Positions 32,970 through 40,053 of a DNA stretch of 64,000 bases are shown piece after piece. Where the stretch lies: the NCBI RefSeq assembly GCF_031846565.1, contig NZ_JAVRHL010000001.1, positions 310,001 to 374,000 of the forward strand, given 5' to 3'. The position numbers and the translations under genes are program-made. The notes under the pieces are model-generated. The model had not been told where the DNA came from. It did not search any database and saw nothing but the letters and a program-made list of their open reading frames with translations. This DNA comes from Tropicimonas_B omnivorans. GTDB lineage: Bacteria; Pseudomonadota; Alphaproteobacteria; Rhodobacterales; Rhodobacteraceae. The stretch's first letter is position 1. Every line of letters begins with the position of its first letter.

Positions 32970-33749
32970 CTAGACGCCGCCCGTCATGTCGGGCGTTCGC
33001 CAGTTGAGATGCTGTCCCCCGTCGACGCAGAGAAGCTGGCCGGTCACCGCCTTGGCGTCCATGAAATACCCCAGCGCCGCACAGATATCGTCCGGATCGG
33101 ACCCGCGCCCGAGGATCGTGGCAGCCCGCTGGCGGCGGTAGTGCTCCTCGGACTGGCCGGCGGCCTTCATCGTCGGACCGGGACCGATGGCATTGACGCG
33201 GATATCGGGCGCGAGGTCCCGCGCGGCCGTTCGGGTCAGCGTCCAGAGTGCGTCCTTGGCGAGGGTGTAGGTCGCGAAATGTGGCGTCAGCTTGCGGACG
33301 CGCTGATCCACCATGTTCACGCACAGCGCACGGGAGACGGGCTCGCCGGCCGCATCAGCTTCCGCCTTGGGAGCACGCTCCGCAAAGGATTGCAGGAGCC
33401 AGAACGGCGCTTCGAGGTTGGAGCGCATGTGCCGGTCCCAGCTCTCGGGCGTCGCGCTTGCAAGGCGGTCATATTCGAAGATCGAGGCGCTGTTCACCAG
33501 AAGATCGAGCGGCCCTCCAAGGGCGCCCGCGGCATCCGGAACGAGGCGGCGGACGGCTGCGCGATCGAGGAAGTCCGCCTGGACGGTCACGGCCGTCCGT
33601 CCCATCGCGCGGATCTCGCCCGCCACGGCGTCCGCGTCCTGCCCGGAGCCGTTGTAGTGAACGGCGACGGCGAGGCCCCGCCCCGCGAGGTAGAGCGCCA
33701 TCGCCCGGCCGAGCCTCTGGCCGGCCCCTGTCACGAGCGCTCGCTTCAT
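32970..33749 (-). CDS. SDR-family oxidoreductase (pteridine reductase/FolM-like)
   Basis: NAD(P)-dependent short-chain dehydrogenase of 259 residues. It has TGAGQRLGRAMA (cofactor loop), NSASIFEYD where classical SDRs have NNAG, and the YTLAK catalytic Tyr-Lys pair. The GQRLGRA cofactor turn, the MVDQRV segment and the DGGQHL tail resemble pteridine or dihydromonapterin reductases, so a role in pterin metabolism is a fair guess. Its ATG overlaps the stop of the antiporter gene by 4 bases, so it is the last gene of that unit. Confidence 0.85.
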   Translation of the reverse strand: MKRALVTGAGQRLGRAMALYLAGRGLAVAVHYNGSGQDADAVAGEIRAMGRTAVTVQADFLDRAAVRRLVPDAAGALGGPLDLLVNSASIFEYDRLASATPESWDRHMRSNLEAPFWLLQSFAERAPKAEADAAGEPVSRALCVNMVDQRVRKLTPHFATYTLAKDALWTLTRTAARDLAPDIRVNAIGPGPTMKAAGQSEEHYRRQRAATILGRGSDPDDICAALGYFMDAKAVTGQLLCVDGGQHLNWRTPDMTGGV

Positions 33750-34699
33750 GCCACGGCGGCCACGAGATAGGCGGCGTAGAGAACCAGGAGCACGCCGCCG
33801 AAGACGCGGCCCATGCGCTTCTGCCACATCACGGCTGGCAGGAGCAGGAGCGCGGCGGCCGCCATGACCCAGAGGTCCACCCGCAGCAACTGGGGGTCGA
33901 CCGGGATCGGGCCGACGAGCGCCGCGACGCCGATGATGCCGAGCAGGTTGAAGATGTTCGAGCCGATCACGTTGCCGATCGCCACGTCCGCCTGCCGCTG
34001 TTTCACGGCGGAGAAGGTCGTGGCAAGCTCCGGCAGCGACGTGCCGATGGCAACGAGCGTGAGGCCGATCACCGTGTCCGGGACATGCAACGTCTCGGCG
34101 ATGGAGACGGCGGATGTCACGAGGATCTGGGCGCCTATGGGAAGGCCGACGAGGCCGAGAACGAGGTAGAGCGCGATCTTCTTGCCGGACATCGACGCAT
34201 CGGCCCCTTCGAGATCCTCCTCGGGGCCCTTCGCCTTGCTTGCCTTCCGGTGGCGCCGCGCATCGAGCGCCGAGTCGGTCAGAACCGCCGCGAGGAGCGC
34301 CAGCAGGATCAGGCCGTGAATCCACATGAACGGCCCTGCGAAGGCCATCGCGATGAAGATCGCGGTCGCGCCCAGCATCACGACGAAGGACCGCTTCGAG
34401 TCCGGCCCCATGGAACTCATCCCGAAGACGAGCGCCGGCACGCCGATCACGAGGAGCACATTGGCGATGTTGGAGCCGACGACATTGCCGAGCGCCAGTC
34501 CGGCCGCATCGTCGAGAACCGCGGCGACGGAGATCAGAAGCTCCGGCGCAGAGGTGCCGAAGGCGACGACGGTGAGGGAGACGATCAGCGCCGGGATGCC
34601 GACCCGCAGCGCAAGATTGACCGCGCCCTTCACGAGCGCGTCGCCCGCGAAGAGGAGCAGCGCCAGCCCGACGAGAACGAGGAGGACATCGACGATCAT
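33746..34699 (-). CDS. Calcium/sodium antiporter, CaCA family (YrbG-like)
   Basis: Inner-membrane cation antiporter. The 317-residue protein has about ten helices in two inverted halves, each with an alpha-repeat: VVAFGTSAPELLISVAA with GNVVGSNIANVLLV, and LVAIGTSLPELATTFSA with GNVIGSNIFNLLG. A polar cytoplasmic loop (about 145-165) separates the halves. The start at 34699 is the first Met before the first helix; earlier in-frame starts overlap the zinc-ribbon gene. It is the third gene of the S49-to-SDR unit. Confidence 0.93.
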   Translation of the reverse strand: MIVDVLLVLVGLALLLFAGDALVKGAVNLALRVGIPALIVSLTVVAFGTSAPELLISVAAVLDDAAGLALGNVVGSNIANVLLVIGVPALVFGMSSMGPDSKRSFVVMLGATAIFIAMAFAGPFMWIHGLILLALLAAVLTDSALDARRHRKASKAKGPEEDLEGADASMSGKKIALYLVLGLVGLPIGAQILVTSAVSIAETLHVPDTVIGLTLVAIGTSLPELATTFSAVKQRQADVAIGNVIGSNIFNLLGIIGVAALVGPIPVDPQLLRVDLWVMAAAALLLLPAVMWQKRMGRVFGGVLLVLYAAYLVAAVA

Positions 34700-34700
34700 G

Positions 34701-34880
34701 TCACTTTTCTCCGCAGGGGCACGGGCCGGTGCCGATGCGGGGCGCACCGCAGGCGCGGCACTTCGGCGGGCGCGCGGGCTTTCGGGCGCTGCGATGCGCA
34801 TGGCCCGGCCAGCGCAGGCGGCCGAACATCGCAAGGACGATCATCGCGATGAGGAAGATGGTGACGATCTTGACGATCAT
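34701..34880 (-). CDS. Small membrane protein with C-terminal zinc ribbon
   Basis: Fifty-nine residues: one N-terminal membrane helix (MIVKIVTIFLIAMIVLAMFG), a basic linker with several Arg/Lys, and a CRACGAP...GPCPCG cysteine cluster that looks like a zinc ribbon. It sits between the S49 protease and antiporter genes with gaps of one base at each side. It may be an accessory to the protease or antiporter; its function is unknown. Confidence 0.75.
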   Translation of the reverse strand: MIVKIVTIFLIAMIVLAMFGRLRWPGHAHRSARKPARPPKCRACGAPRIGTGPCPCGEK

Positions 34881-34881
34881 G

Positions 34882-35694
34882 TCAAAGGCCGAGGCGTGCC
34901 CACTGGGCCCGCTCCTCCACGTGGTCGCCGGCGGCGGACAACATCTCCGTCGCCGCACCGAGGCCGATCCGCCGGAAGAGGCTGCGCTTGGGCGCCTGCA
35001 CGTTGAACCGGACCTTGTCACCGAAACGGCGCTTCATCTCCGGCACGAGGTGCCCCACCCCGTCGGCGAGACCGAGCTCGACGGCGCGTTTGCCGGTCCA
35101 GAACTCGCCGGTGAACAGGTCCTCGTCGCTTCTCAGGCGGGCGCCCCGTCGGGCCACGACATGCGCGGTGAACGCCTCGTGGATCTCGTTCTGCAGGCGG
35201 CGGAGGCGCTCCACGTCCTCCTCCTTCTCTGCCCGGAACGGGTCGAGGAAGGACTTGGAGCCGACGGAGGTGTGGATCCGCCGTTCGACGCCGTGACGGT
35301 CGATGAACTCCTGAAACCCGAAGGAGGAGGAGATCACGCCTATGGAGCCGACGATGGAACTTGGATCGACGAAGATCTCGTCAGCCGCGGCCGCAAGCCA
35401 GTAGCCTCCCGAGGCCGCCGCATCCTCGATGAAGGCGATGACCGGAATCTCCTTCTCCTCGGACAGACGGCGGATCCGCGCGCCGATGAGGGAGGATTGC
35501 ACGGGCGAGCCGCCGGGAGAGTTGATGGAGATCGCGACCGCCTTCGGACGTCGGCGGAAGGCCCGCTCGAGAAGCGGCGCCACTGTGGCGTCGTTCAGGC
35601 CGCGCGCATTGGCGGCGATCATGCCCGTGAGACGGACAACGGAAACGGACGGCTTTTTGGGGCCGAAGGGGGGAGGAAGAGCCATGCCGATCAT
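34882..35694 (-). CDS. S49-family serine protease (SppA/SohB-like)
   Basis: Serine protease with a Ser-Lys dyad, active in or at the inner membrane. The 270-residue protein has the SPGGSPVQSSLIGARIR oxyanion region, the nucleophile in DAAASGGYWLAAAADEI (about residue 95) and the probable Lys in VGSKSFLDPFR (about 145). There is no clear signal peptide, so it may be anchored by interaction or be cytoplasmic. Start at 35694 or 35685; neither has a strong ribosome site. It heads a unit with the zinc-ribbon protein, the antiporter and the SDR. Confidence 0.88.
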   Translation of the reverse strand: MIGMALPPPFGPKKPSVSVVRLTGMIAANARGLNDATVAPLLERAFRRRPKAVAISINSPGGSPVQSSLIGARIRRLSEEKEIPVIAFIEDAAASGGYWLAAAADEIFVDPSSIVGSIGVISSSFGFQEFIDRHGVERRIHTSVGSKSFLDPFRAEKEEDVERLRRLQNEIHEAFTAHVVARRGARLRSDEDLFTGEFWTGKRAVELGLADGVGHLVPEMKRRFGDKVRFNVQAPKRSLFRRIGLGAATEMLSAAGDHVEERAQWARLGL

Positions 35695-35720
35695 CTATGG
35701 CGGCAGGGGCAGTGCGGCAA

Positions 35721-35753
35721 GGCGGCGCGAGAGATCATGGCCCCCGCGCCGCC
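35721..35753 (-). terminator. GC-rich hairpin after etfA
   Basis: Arms GGCGGCGCG and CGCGCCGCC (9 bp) with a 15-base loop lie just downstream of the etfA stop. The tail is TTGCC on the reverse strand, so this is at best a weak terminator. Confidence 0.4.
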
Positions 35754-35760
35754 ATTTGGC

Positions 35761-36687
35761 TTACGCCTTCTCGGTCAGTTCCGGGACGAGCTCGAAGAGA
35801 TCGCCGACGAGGCCGTAATCGGCGACCTGGAAGATCGGCGCCTCTTCGTCCTTGTTGATCGCGACGATCACCTTGGAATCCTTCATCCCGGCAAGGTGCT
35901 GGATCGCTCCAGAGATGCCGACGGCGATATAGAGATCGGGCGCCACGACCTTGCCGGTCTGACCGACCTGCCAGTCATTGGGCGCGTAGCCGGAATCGAC
36001 CGCGGCGCGGGACGCGCCGACGGCGCCGCCGAGCTTGTCGGCCAGCTTCTCCACCAGTTCGAACTGCTCCTCGGAGCCGAGGCCCCGGCCGCCTGACACG
36101 ACGATGGAGGCGGAGGTGAGCTCGGGACGATCGCTCTCGGCAACCTTGTCCTCGACCCATTCGGAGAGGCCCGGATTCTCGGCGGCGTCGATCTTCTCGA
36201 CGGATGCCGAGCCGCCCTCGCCCGACGCGTCGAAGGTCGAGGTGCGGATCGAGAGGACCTTCTTGGCGTCCCCGCTCTCCACGGTCTGGATGGCGTTGCC
36301 GGCATAGACCGGGCGCTCGAAGGTGGAGTCGTTCACGATGCCGGAGACATCGGTGATGACCATCACGTCGAGCAGAGCCGCGACACGGGGCAGCAGGTTC
36401 TTGGCGCTCGTCGTTGCCGGCGCGCAGATATGCTCGTAATCGCCCGCGAGGCCGACCACGAGAGGCGCGGTCGCCTCGGGCAGGTTATGCCCGTAGGCCG
36501 CATCGGAGCAGCAGAGGACCTTGGAGACGCCATCGAGCTTCGAGGCAGCCTCCGCCGCACCCTCGCACCCTTCGCCGGCGACGAGGACGGTCACGTCGCC
36601 GAGCTTCTTCGCCGCGGTCAGCGCCTTGGCGGTGGCATCGAGGACGAGGTCGGCGCCGGAGACTTCGGCAATCAGCAGAACAGCCAT
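35761..36687 (-). CDS. etfA: Electron transfer flavoprotein subunit alpha
   Basis: FAD-carrying subunit of the ETF heterodimer, which passes electrons from acyl-CoA and other dehydrogenases to ETF-ubiquinone oxidoreductase. The 308-residue protein has the C-terminal FAD domain: VVSGGRGLGSEEQFELVEKLA, GASRAAVDSGYAPNDWQVGQTGK, GISGAIQHLAGM and INKDEEAPIFQVADYGLVGDL. Its start overlaps the etfB stop by one base (TGATG), so the two are coupled. A hairpin follows. Confidence 0.97.
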   Translation of the reverse strand: MAVLLIAEVSGADLVLDATAKALTAAKKLGDVTVLVAGEGCEGAAEAASKLDGVSKVLCCSDAAYGHNLPEATAPLVVGLAGDYEHICAPATTSAKNLLPRVAALLDVMVITDVSGIVNDSTFERPVYAGNAIQTVESGDAKKVLSIRTSTFDASGEGGSASVEKIDAAENPGLSEWVEDKVAESDRPELTSASIVVSGGRGLGSEEQFELVEKLADKLGGAVGASRAAVDSGYAPNDWQVGQTGKVVAPDLYIAVGISGAIQHLAGMKDSKVIVAINKDEEAPIFQVADYGLVGDLFELVPELTEKA

Positions 36688-37448
36688 CAGAGAACCCCCG
36701 CTTCGTTCTTCAGCTTGTCGAGAAGTTCGTCGACCGACGCGACGGTGATGCCGGCCTTGCGCTCCGCGGGCTCGACCGTCTTCACCACCTTCAGGCGCGG
36801 CGCGACGTCGACGCCGTAATCCTCGGGCGTCTTCTGATCGAGCGGCTTCTTCTTCGCCTTCATGATGTTTGGCAGGGACGCGTAGCGCGGCTCGTTCAGT
36901 CGCAGGTCCGTCGTCACGATGGCCGGCAACTTGACCTTCACCGTCTGTAGACCCCCATCGACCTCGCGGGTCACGGTCGCATCGCCGTCGCCCAGCTCGA
37001 CGTTGTTCGCAAACGTCGCCTGGCTCCAGCCGAGGAGCGCCGCCAGCATCTGGCCGGTGGCGTTCAGGTCGTTGTCGATCGCCTGCTTGCCGCAGATCAC
37101 CAGGTCCGGCTTCTCCTCGTCGACGATGGCCTTGAGGATCTTCGCCACCGCGAGCGGCTCGACATCCTGGTGCACGTCGTCCGACGCGGTGACGAGGATC
37201 GCGCGGTCAGCTCCCATCGCGAGGGCGGTGCGAAGCGTCTCCTGCGCCTTGGCCACGCCGATGGACACCGCGATGACCTCGTCGGCCTTGCCGGCCTCCT
37301 TCAGTCGGATCGCCTCCTCGACGGCGATCTCGTCGAACGGGTTCATGCTCATCTTGACGTTCGCAAGGTCCACGCCGGATCCATCCGACTTGACCCGAAC
37401 CTTCACGTTATAGTCGATTACCCGTTTCACGGGCACCAGGATCTTCAT
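36687..37448 (-). CDS. etfB: Electron transfer flavoprotein subunit beta
   Basis: AMP-binding partner of EtfA. The 253-residue protein begins MKILVPVKRVIDYNVKVRV and has the family segments NPFDEIAVEEAIRLKE, KAIVDEEKPDLVICGKQAIDND, and the signature VKVKLPAIVTTDLRLNEPRYASLP. The ATG at 37448 is in the typical position; an upstream in-frame codon (37502) is less likely. It is the first gene of etfBA. Confidence 0.97.
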   Translation of the reverse strand: MKILVPVKRVIDYNVKVRVKSDGSGVDLANVKMSMNPFDEIAVEEAIRLKEAGKADEVIAVSIGVAKAQETLRTALAMGADRAILVTASDDVHQDVEPLAVAKILKAIVDEEKPDLVICGKQAIDNDLNATGQMLAALLGWSQATFANNVELGDGDATVTREVDGGLQTVKVKLPAIVTTDLRLNEPRYASLPNIMKAKKKPLDQKTPEDYGVDVAPRLKVVKTVEPAERKAGITVASVDELLDKLKNEAGVL

Positions 37449-37583
37449 CCGGCTCTCCCTCCTTCTGTCGAGCGCAGGCCGCTCGCCTTGATCTTGGGTC
37501 AAGACTTAGCCTGCACCGGTCCTATGAAAAACCGCGAATATCGGCGAATGGCGCTGGAAACGCGACGTTTCCGGATGGTACCG

Positions 37584-38156
37584 CTAACGACTTGCACCCG
37601 GCACCCAGAGGACGTCCCCCGCCCCGCCATTGTTGGCGTGCCGCGCGGCAACGAAGAACCAATCGCTCAGGCGATTGAGATACCGCACGACCGGGCCGCT
37701 CACGCTTTGCTCGTCCGCCAGGGCGACGGCGATGCGTTCGGCCCGCCTCGCGACGGTTCGCGCGACATGGAGGTGCGCCGCGAGGGTGGAGCCGCCCGGA
37801 AGGACGAAACTTCGCAGGGGCGCGAGGTCCGCGTTCATCGCGTCGATTTCCGTCTCGAGCCGCGCGGTCTGCGCGTCGGTGACGCGCAGGGGCGGGTACT
37901 CCGCCTCCTCTTCTCCCGGCGCGGTCGGACGACACAGATCGGCGCCGAGATCGAACAGATCGTTCTGGATCACCGTCAGGCGCTCGCCCATCTCCCCCTC
38001 CGCATGAAGGCGCGCGACGCCGATCGCGGCATTCACCTCGTCCACGGTGCCGTAGGCCTCGACGCGCAGGGACGTCTTCGCAACGCGGCTTCCATCGCCC
38101 AGGGCGGTTTCACCGCCATCGCCGCTTCGGGTGTAGATCTTGCTTAGAACGACCAT
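37584..38156 (-). CDS. cobO: Corrinoid adenosyltransferase (PduO-type)
   Basis: ATP:cob(I)alamin adenosyltransferase forming adenosylcobalamin. The 190-residue protein has the N-terminal KIYTRSGDGGETALGDG (ATP-binding), RVEAYGTVDEVNAAIG, a FVLPGGST segment, and RTVARRAERIAVALADE. It belongs to the PduO family and not the CobA family, so the symbol cobO is by common usage. It follows the twin-helix membrane protein gene by 3 bases. No other cobalamin genes are nearby. Confidence 0.92.
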   Translation of the reverse strand: MVVLSKIYTRSGDGGETALGDGSRVAKTSLRVEAYGTVDEVNAAIGVARLHAEGEMGERLTVIQNDLFDLGADLCRPTAPGEEEAEYPPLRVTDAQTARLETEIDAMNADLAPLRSFVLPGGSTLAAHLHVARTVARRAERIAVALADEQSVSGPVVRYLNRLSDWFFVAARHANNGGAGDVLWVPGASR

Positions 38157-38159
38157 GGC

Positions 38160-38357
38160 CTATCTCCGTATCAGCACGAACAGCAGGATAAGAACGACCG
38201 CGGCGAACTGGGCGATGATGCGCAGGCGCATGATCTTGTTGGCGTTCCTGCGGTTGAACTCGCCGCCCTTGGCGAAGGTGCCGATCCCCACCGCGAGGAT
38301 CGCGACGACCACGAGCCCGGCCAGGGCGATGGCGATGAACAGCGGATCGTCTCTCAT
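38160..38357 (-). CDS. Twin transmembrane helix small protein
   Basis: Sixty-five residues with two membrane helices (about 5-24 and 46-63) joined by a basic loop FAKGGEFNRRNANKIMRLR. This is the family seen beside cobO-type genes in Rhodobacterales. The ATG at 38357 (MRDDPLFIAIALAG) is preferred; an in-frame codon at 38387 adds ten polar residues. The function is unknown. Confidence 0.85.
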   Translation of the reverse strand: MRDDPLFIAIALAGLVVVAILAVGIGTFAKGGEFNRRNANKIMRLRIIAQFAAVVLILLFVLIRR

Positions 38358-38422
38358 GTCGGCCTCATGTCGGATGCTGACCCGCACGTAGCACCCATGA
38401 GGCGGACCGCCAGTGCGACCGA

Positions 38423-39253
38423 TCAGCCGCGGGAAATGATCCTGTCGAGCGCACGGCCGGGAAGGATGCGTCGCAAGACCCCCATCGCCTTCGTCGGGAC
38501 CGTGACCGCATAGCGCGGCGCCGGGTTTCTCGCGCTCAGCGCCCGGCGGACCGCCTTCACCACCGCTTCCGGCGGCAGCTCGAACGTGTCCTTGCCGCGG
38601 CTTTCATAGAGACGTTTCAGCAGCGTTTCGCGGTACTGATCGGCGCGCGGCGAGGCTTCCCAGTCGATCCAGCGTTCGAAATGGGGGATGGAATTGACCC
38701 GGATGTTCGACGTGATCGGGCCGGGCTCGATCAGGACGACCCGGATCGGCGTGTCCCGCATCTCGAGCCGCAGCACGTCCGTCATCCCCTCCAGCGCGAA
38801 CTTGGTAGAGACGTAGGCCCCTCTCCACTTCATCGGAACGAGGCCCAGGACGGAGGAGCAGTTGAGGATGCGGCCCGACCCTTGCGCGCGCATGATCGGA
38901 ATGACCTGCCGCGTCAGCTCGTGCCAGCCGAAGACGTTGGTCTCGAAGATCGCTCGGAGCCCGTCGGTCGGCAGGTCTTCGAGGGCGCCAGGTAGTGCGA
39001 AGGCCCCGTTGTTGAAGAGCGCATCGAGCCGCCCGCCCGTCGCGTCCGTCACATGGGCCACCGCGGAGGCGATGCTTTCGGCGTCGTCGTAATCGAGCCG
39101 GATCCCCTCCAGCCCCTCCTGCCTCAGCCGCTCGGCATCCGCCTCCTGCCGACAGGCCGCGAAAACGCGCCACCCATCGGACCGAAGGCCCCGCGCTGCG
39201 GCCAGTCCGATCCCGGAGGAACAACCTGTGATGAGGATGGATCTCGTGGTCAC
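38423..39253 (-). CDS. Short-chain dehydrogenase/reductase
   Basis: Classical SDR of 276 residues with TGCSSGIGLAAARGL (cofactor), NNGAFALPG, a catalytic Ser in NCSSVLGLVP and YVSTKFALEGM (Tyr-Lys). The first plausible start is GTG at 39253 (translated VTTRSILITGCSSG). The next in-frame start upstream (39295, also GTG) lies inside the terminator hairpin of the preceding gene. The substrate is unknown; the KxxxDVLR-like tail resembles retinol/steroid-type SDRs of the NAD-dependent class. Confidence 0.85.
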   Translation of the reverse strand: MTTRSILITGCSSGIGLAAARGLRSDGWRVFAACRQEADAERLRQEGLEGIRLDYDDAESIASAVAHVTDATGGRLDALFNNGAFALPGALEDLPTDGLRAIFETNVFGWHELTRQVIPIMRAQGSGRILNCSSVLGLVPMKWRGAYVSTKFALEGMTDVLRLEMRDTPIRVVLIEPGPITSNIRVNSIPHFERWIDWEASPRADQYRETLLKRLYESRGKDTFELPPEAVVKAVRRALSARNPAPRYAVTVPTKAMGVLRRILPGRALDRIISRG

Positions 39254-39263
39254 TCGGAGCCTG

Positions 39264-39297
39264 AAACGCGAAAGGGTGGCGGGATCAGCCGCCACCC
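39264..39297 (-). terminator. Hairpin terminator after the SH3-domain gene
   Basis: A 9-bp stem GGGTGGCGG / CCGCCACCC with a 6-base loop is followed on the reverse strand by TTTCGCGTTT. It lies between the SH3 gene stop (39330) and the SDR start (39253). Confidence 0.7.
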
Positions 39298-39329
39298 TCT
39301 ACGCCCGGTTGCCTGACGGCAAGACGGTT

Positions 39330-39902
39330 TCAGCCGATCTCGTCGAGGAAGCGGCGGGCCATGAAGCCCTCGCGACCGCCGGACATCCGGATCTTCGCCC
39401 ATCCGGATGCATCCTCGGAAACGAGTTCGACATCGGTGCCACGAACGAGGGAGTCGATGACACCGTGACCGGTCGACGGACCGGATCTGACATTCACGCG
39501 GGAGCCGGAGACTTCCAGCATCTGGGCATCCGCGGCCGGGTCGGCGGCGAGGGCCTCCCAGTCGCGATCAGCGTCGACGACGCCGCCCGCAGCAGCAAGA
39601 ACGCGGCGCGTTTCGTCGGAAAGCTTCAGCGTGCCACTGGGGTTGGCTTCGGCCTGAGCGGCGGAATCGGGCGCATCGGATGCGACAGCGGGCTTCGCGC
39701 CGACGGAGCCCTGCACCGCCGCCTGAACGATATTCCGGGCCTGTTCGAGATCGGCCGGTTCGGCGCTGGCCTTGACGACCGGCGTGGCGAGGGCGGACGG
39801 TGCCGTCGCCGCACGGGTCACGTCGACATCACCGGTTCCTGGGACGAGAACCATCGCACCACCGAGGACGAGGAGCGTTCCTGCAACATACTTACCGAGC
39901 AT
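39330..39902 (-). CDS. Exported SH3-domain protein
   Basis: The 190-residue protein has an N-terminal membrane/signal segment (LGKYVAGTLLVLGGAMVLVPG), a low-complexity Ala/Pro-rich linker (about 25-95), and a C-terminal bacterial SH3 (SH3b) domain: SGSRVNVRSGPSTGHGVIDSL, then ASGWAKIRMSGGREGFMARRFL. SH3b domains usually bind cell-wall peptides. No catalytic domain is present. It is divergent from parC. Confidence 0.85.
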   Translation of the reverse strand: MLGKYVAGTLLVLGGAMVLVPGTGDVDVTRAATAPSALATPVVKASAEPADLEQARNIVQAAVQGSVGAKPAVASDAPDSAAQAEANPSGTLKLSDETRRVLAAAGGVVDADRDWEALAADPAADAQMLEVSGSRVNVRSGPSTGHGVIDSLVRGTDVELVSEDASGWAKIRMSGGREGFMARRFLDEIG

Positions 39903-40053
39903 TACTTTGCCTCCGCCTGGGTCGACCGTGCCTGGATGGAATAGTTATCGAGCGCGTGTTTCTGCATGGTTGCCGTAATGTCCTGCCCCGCGAGACGGAC
40001 GCTCCTTTTTCGTTACCCTTGTAGCCACCGGGAGGCTTCGCTAGTCAGACCGC
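39903..40053. promoter_or_regulatory. Divergent promoter region, SH3-domain gene/parC
   Basis: A 151-base region between divergent starts, more AT-rich than its surroundings near 39945-40020. It should hold both promoters. The sequence ends with GGAGG for parC. Confidence 0.4.
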
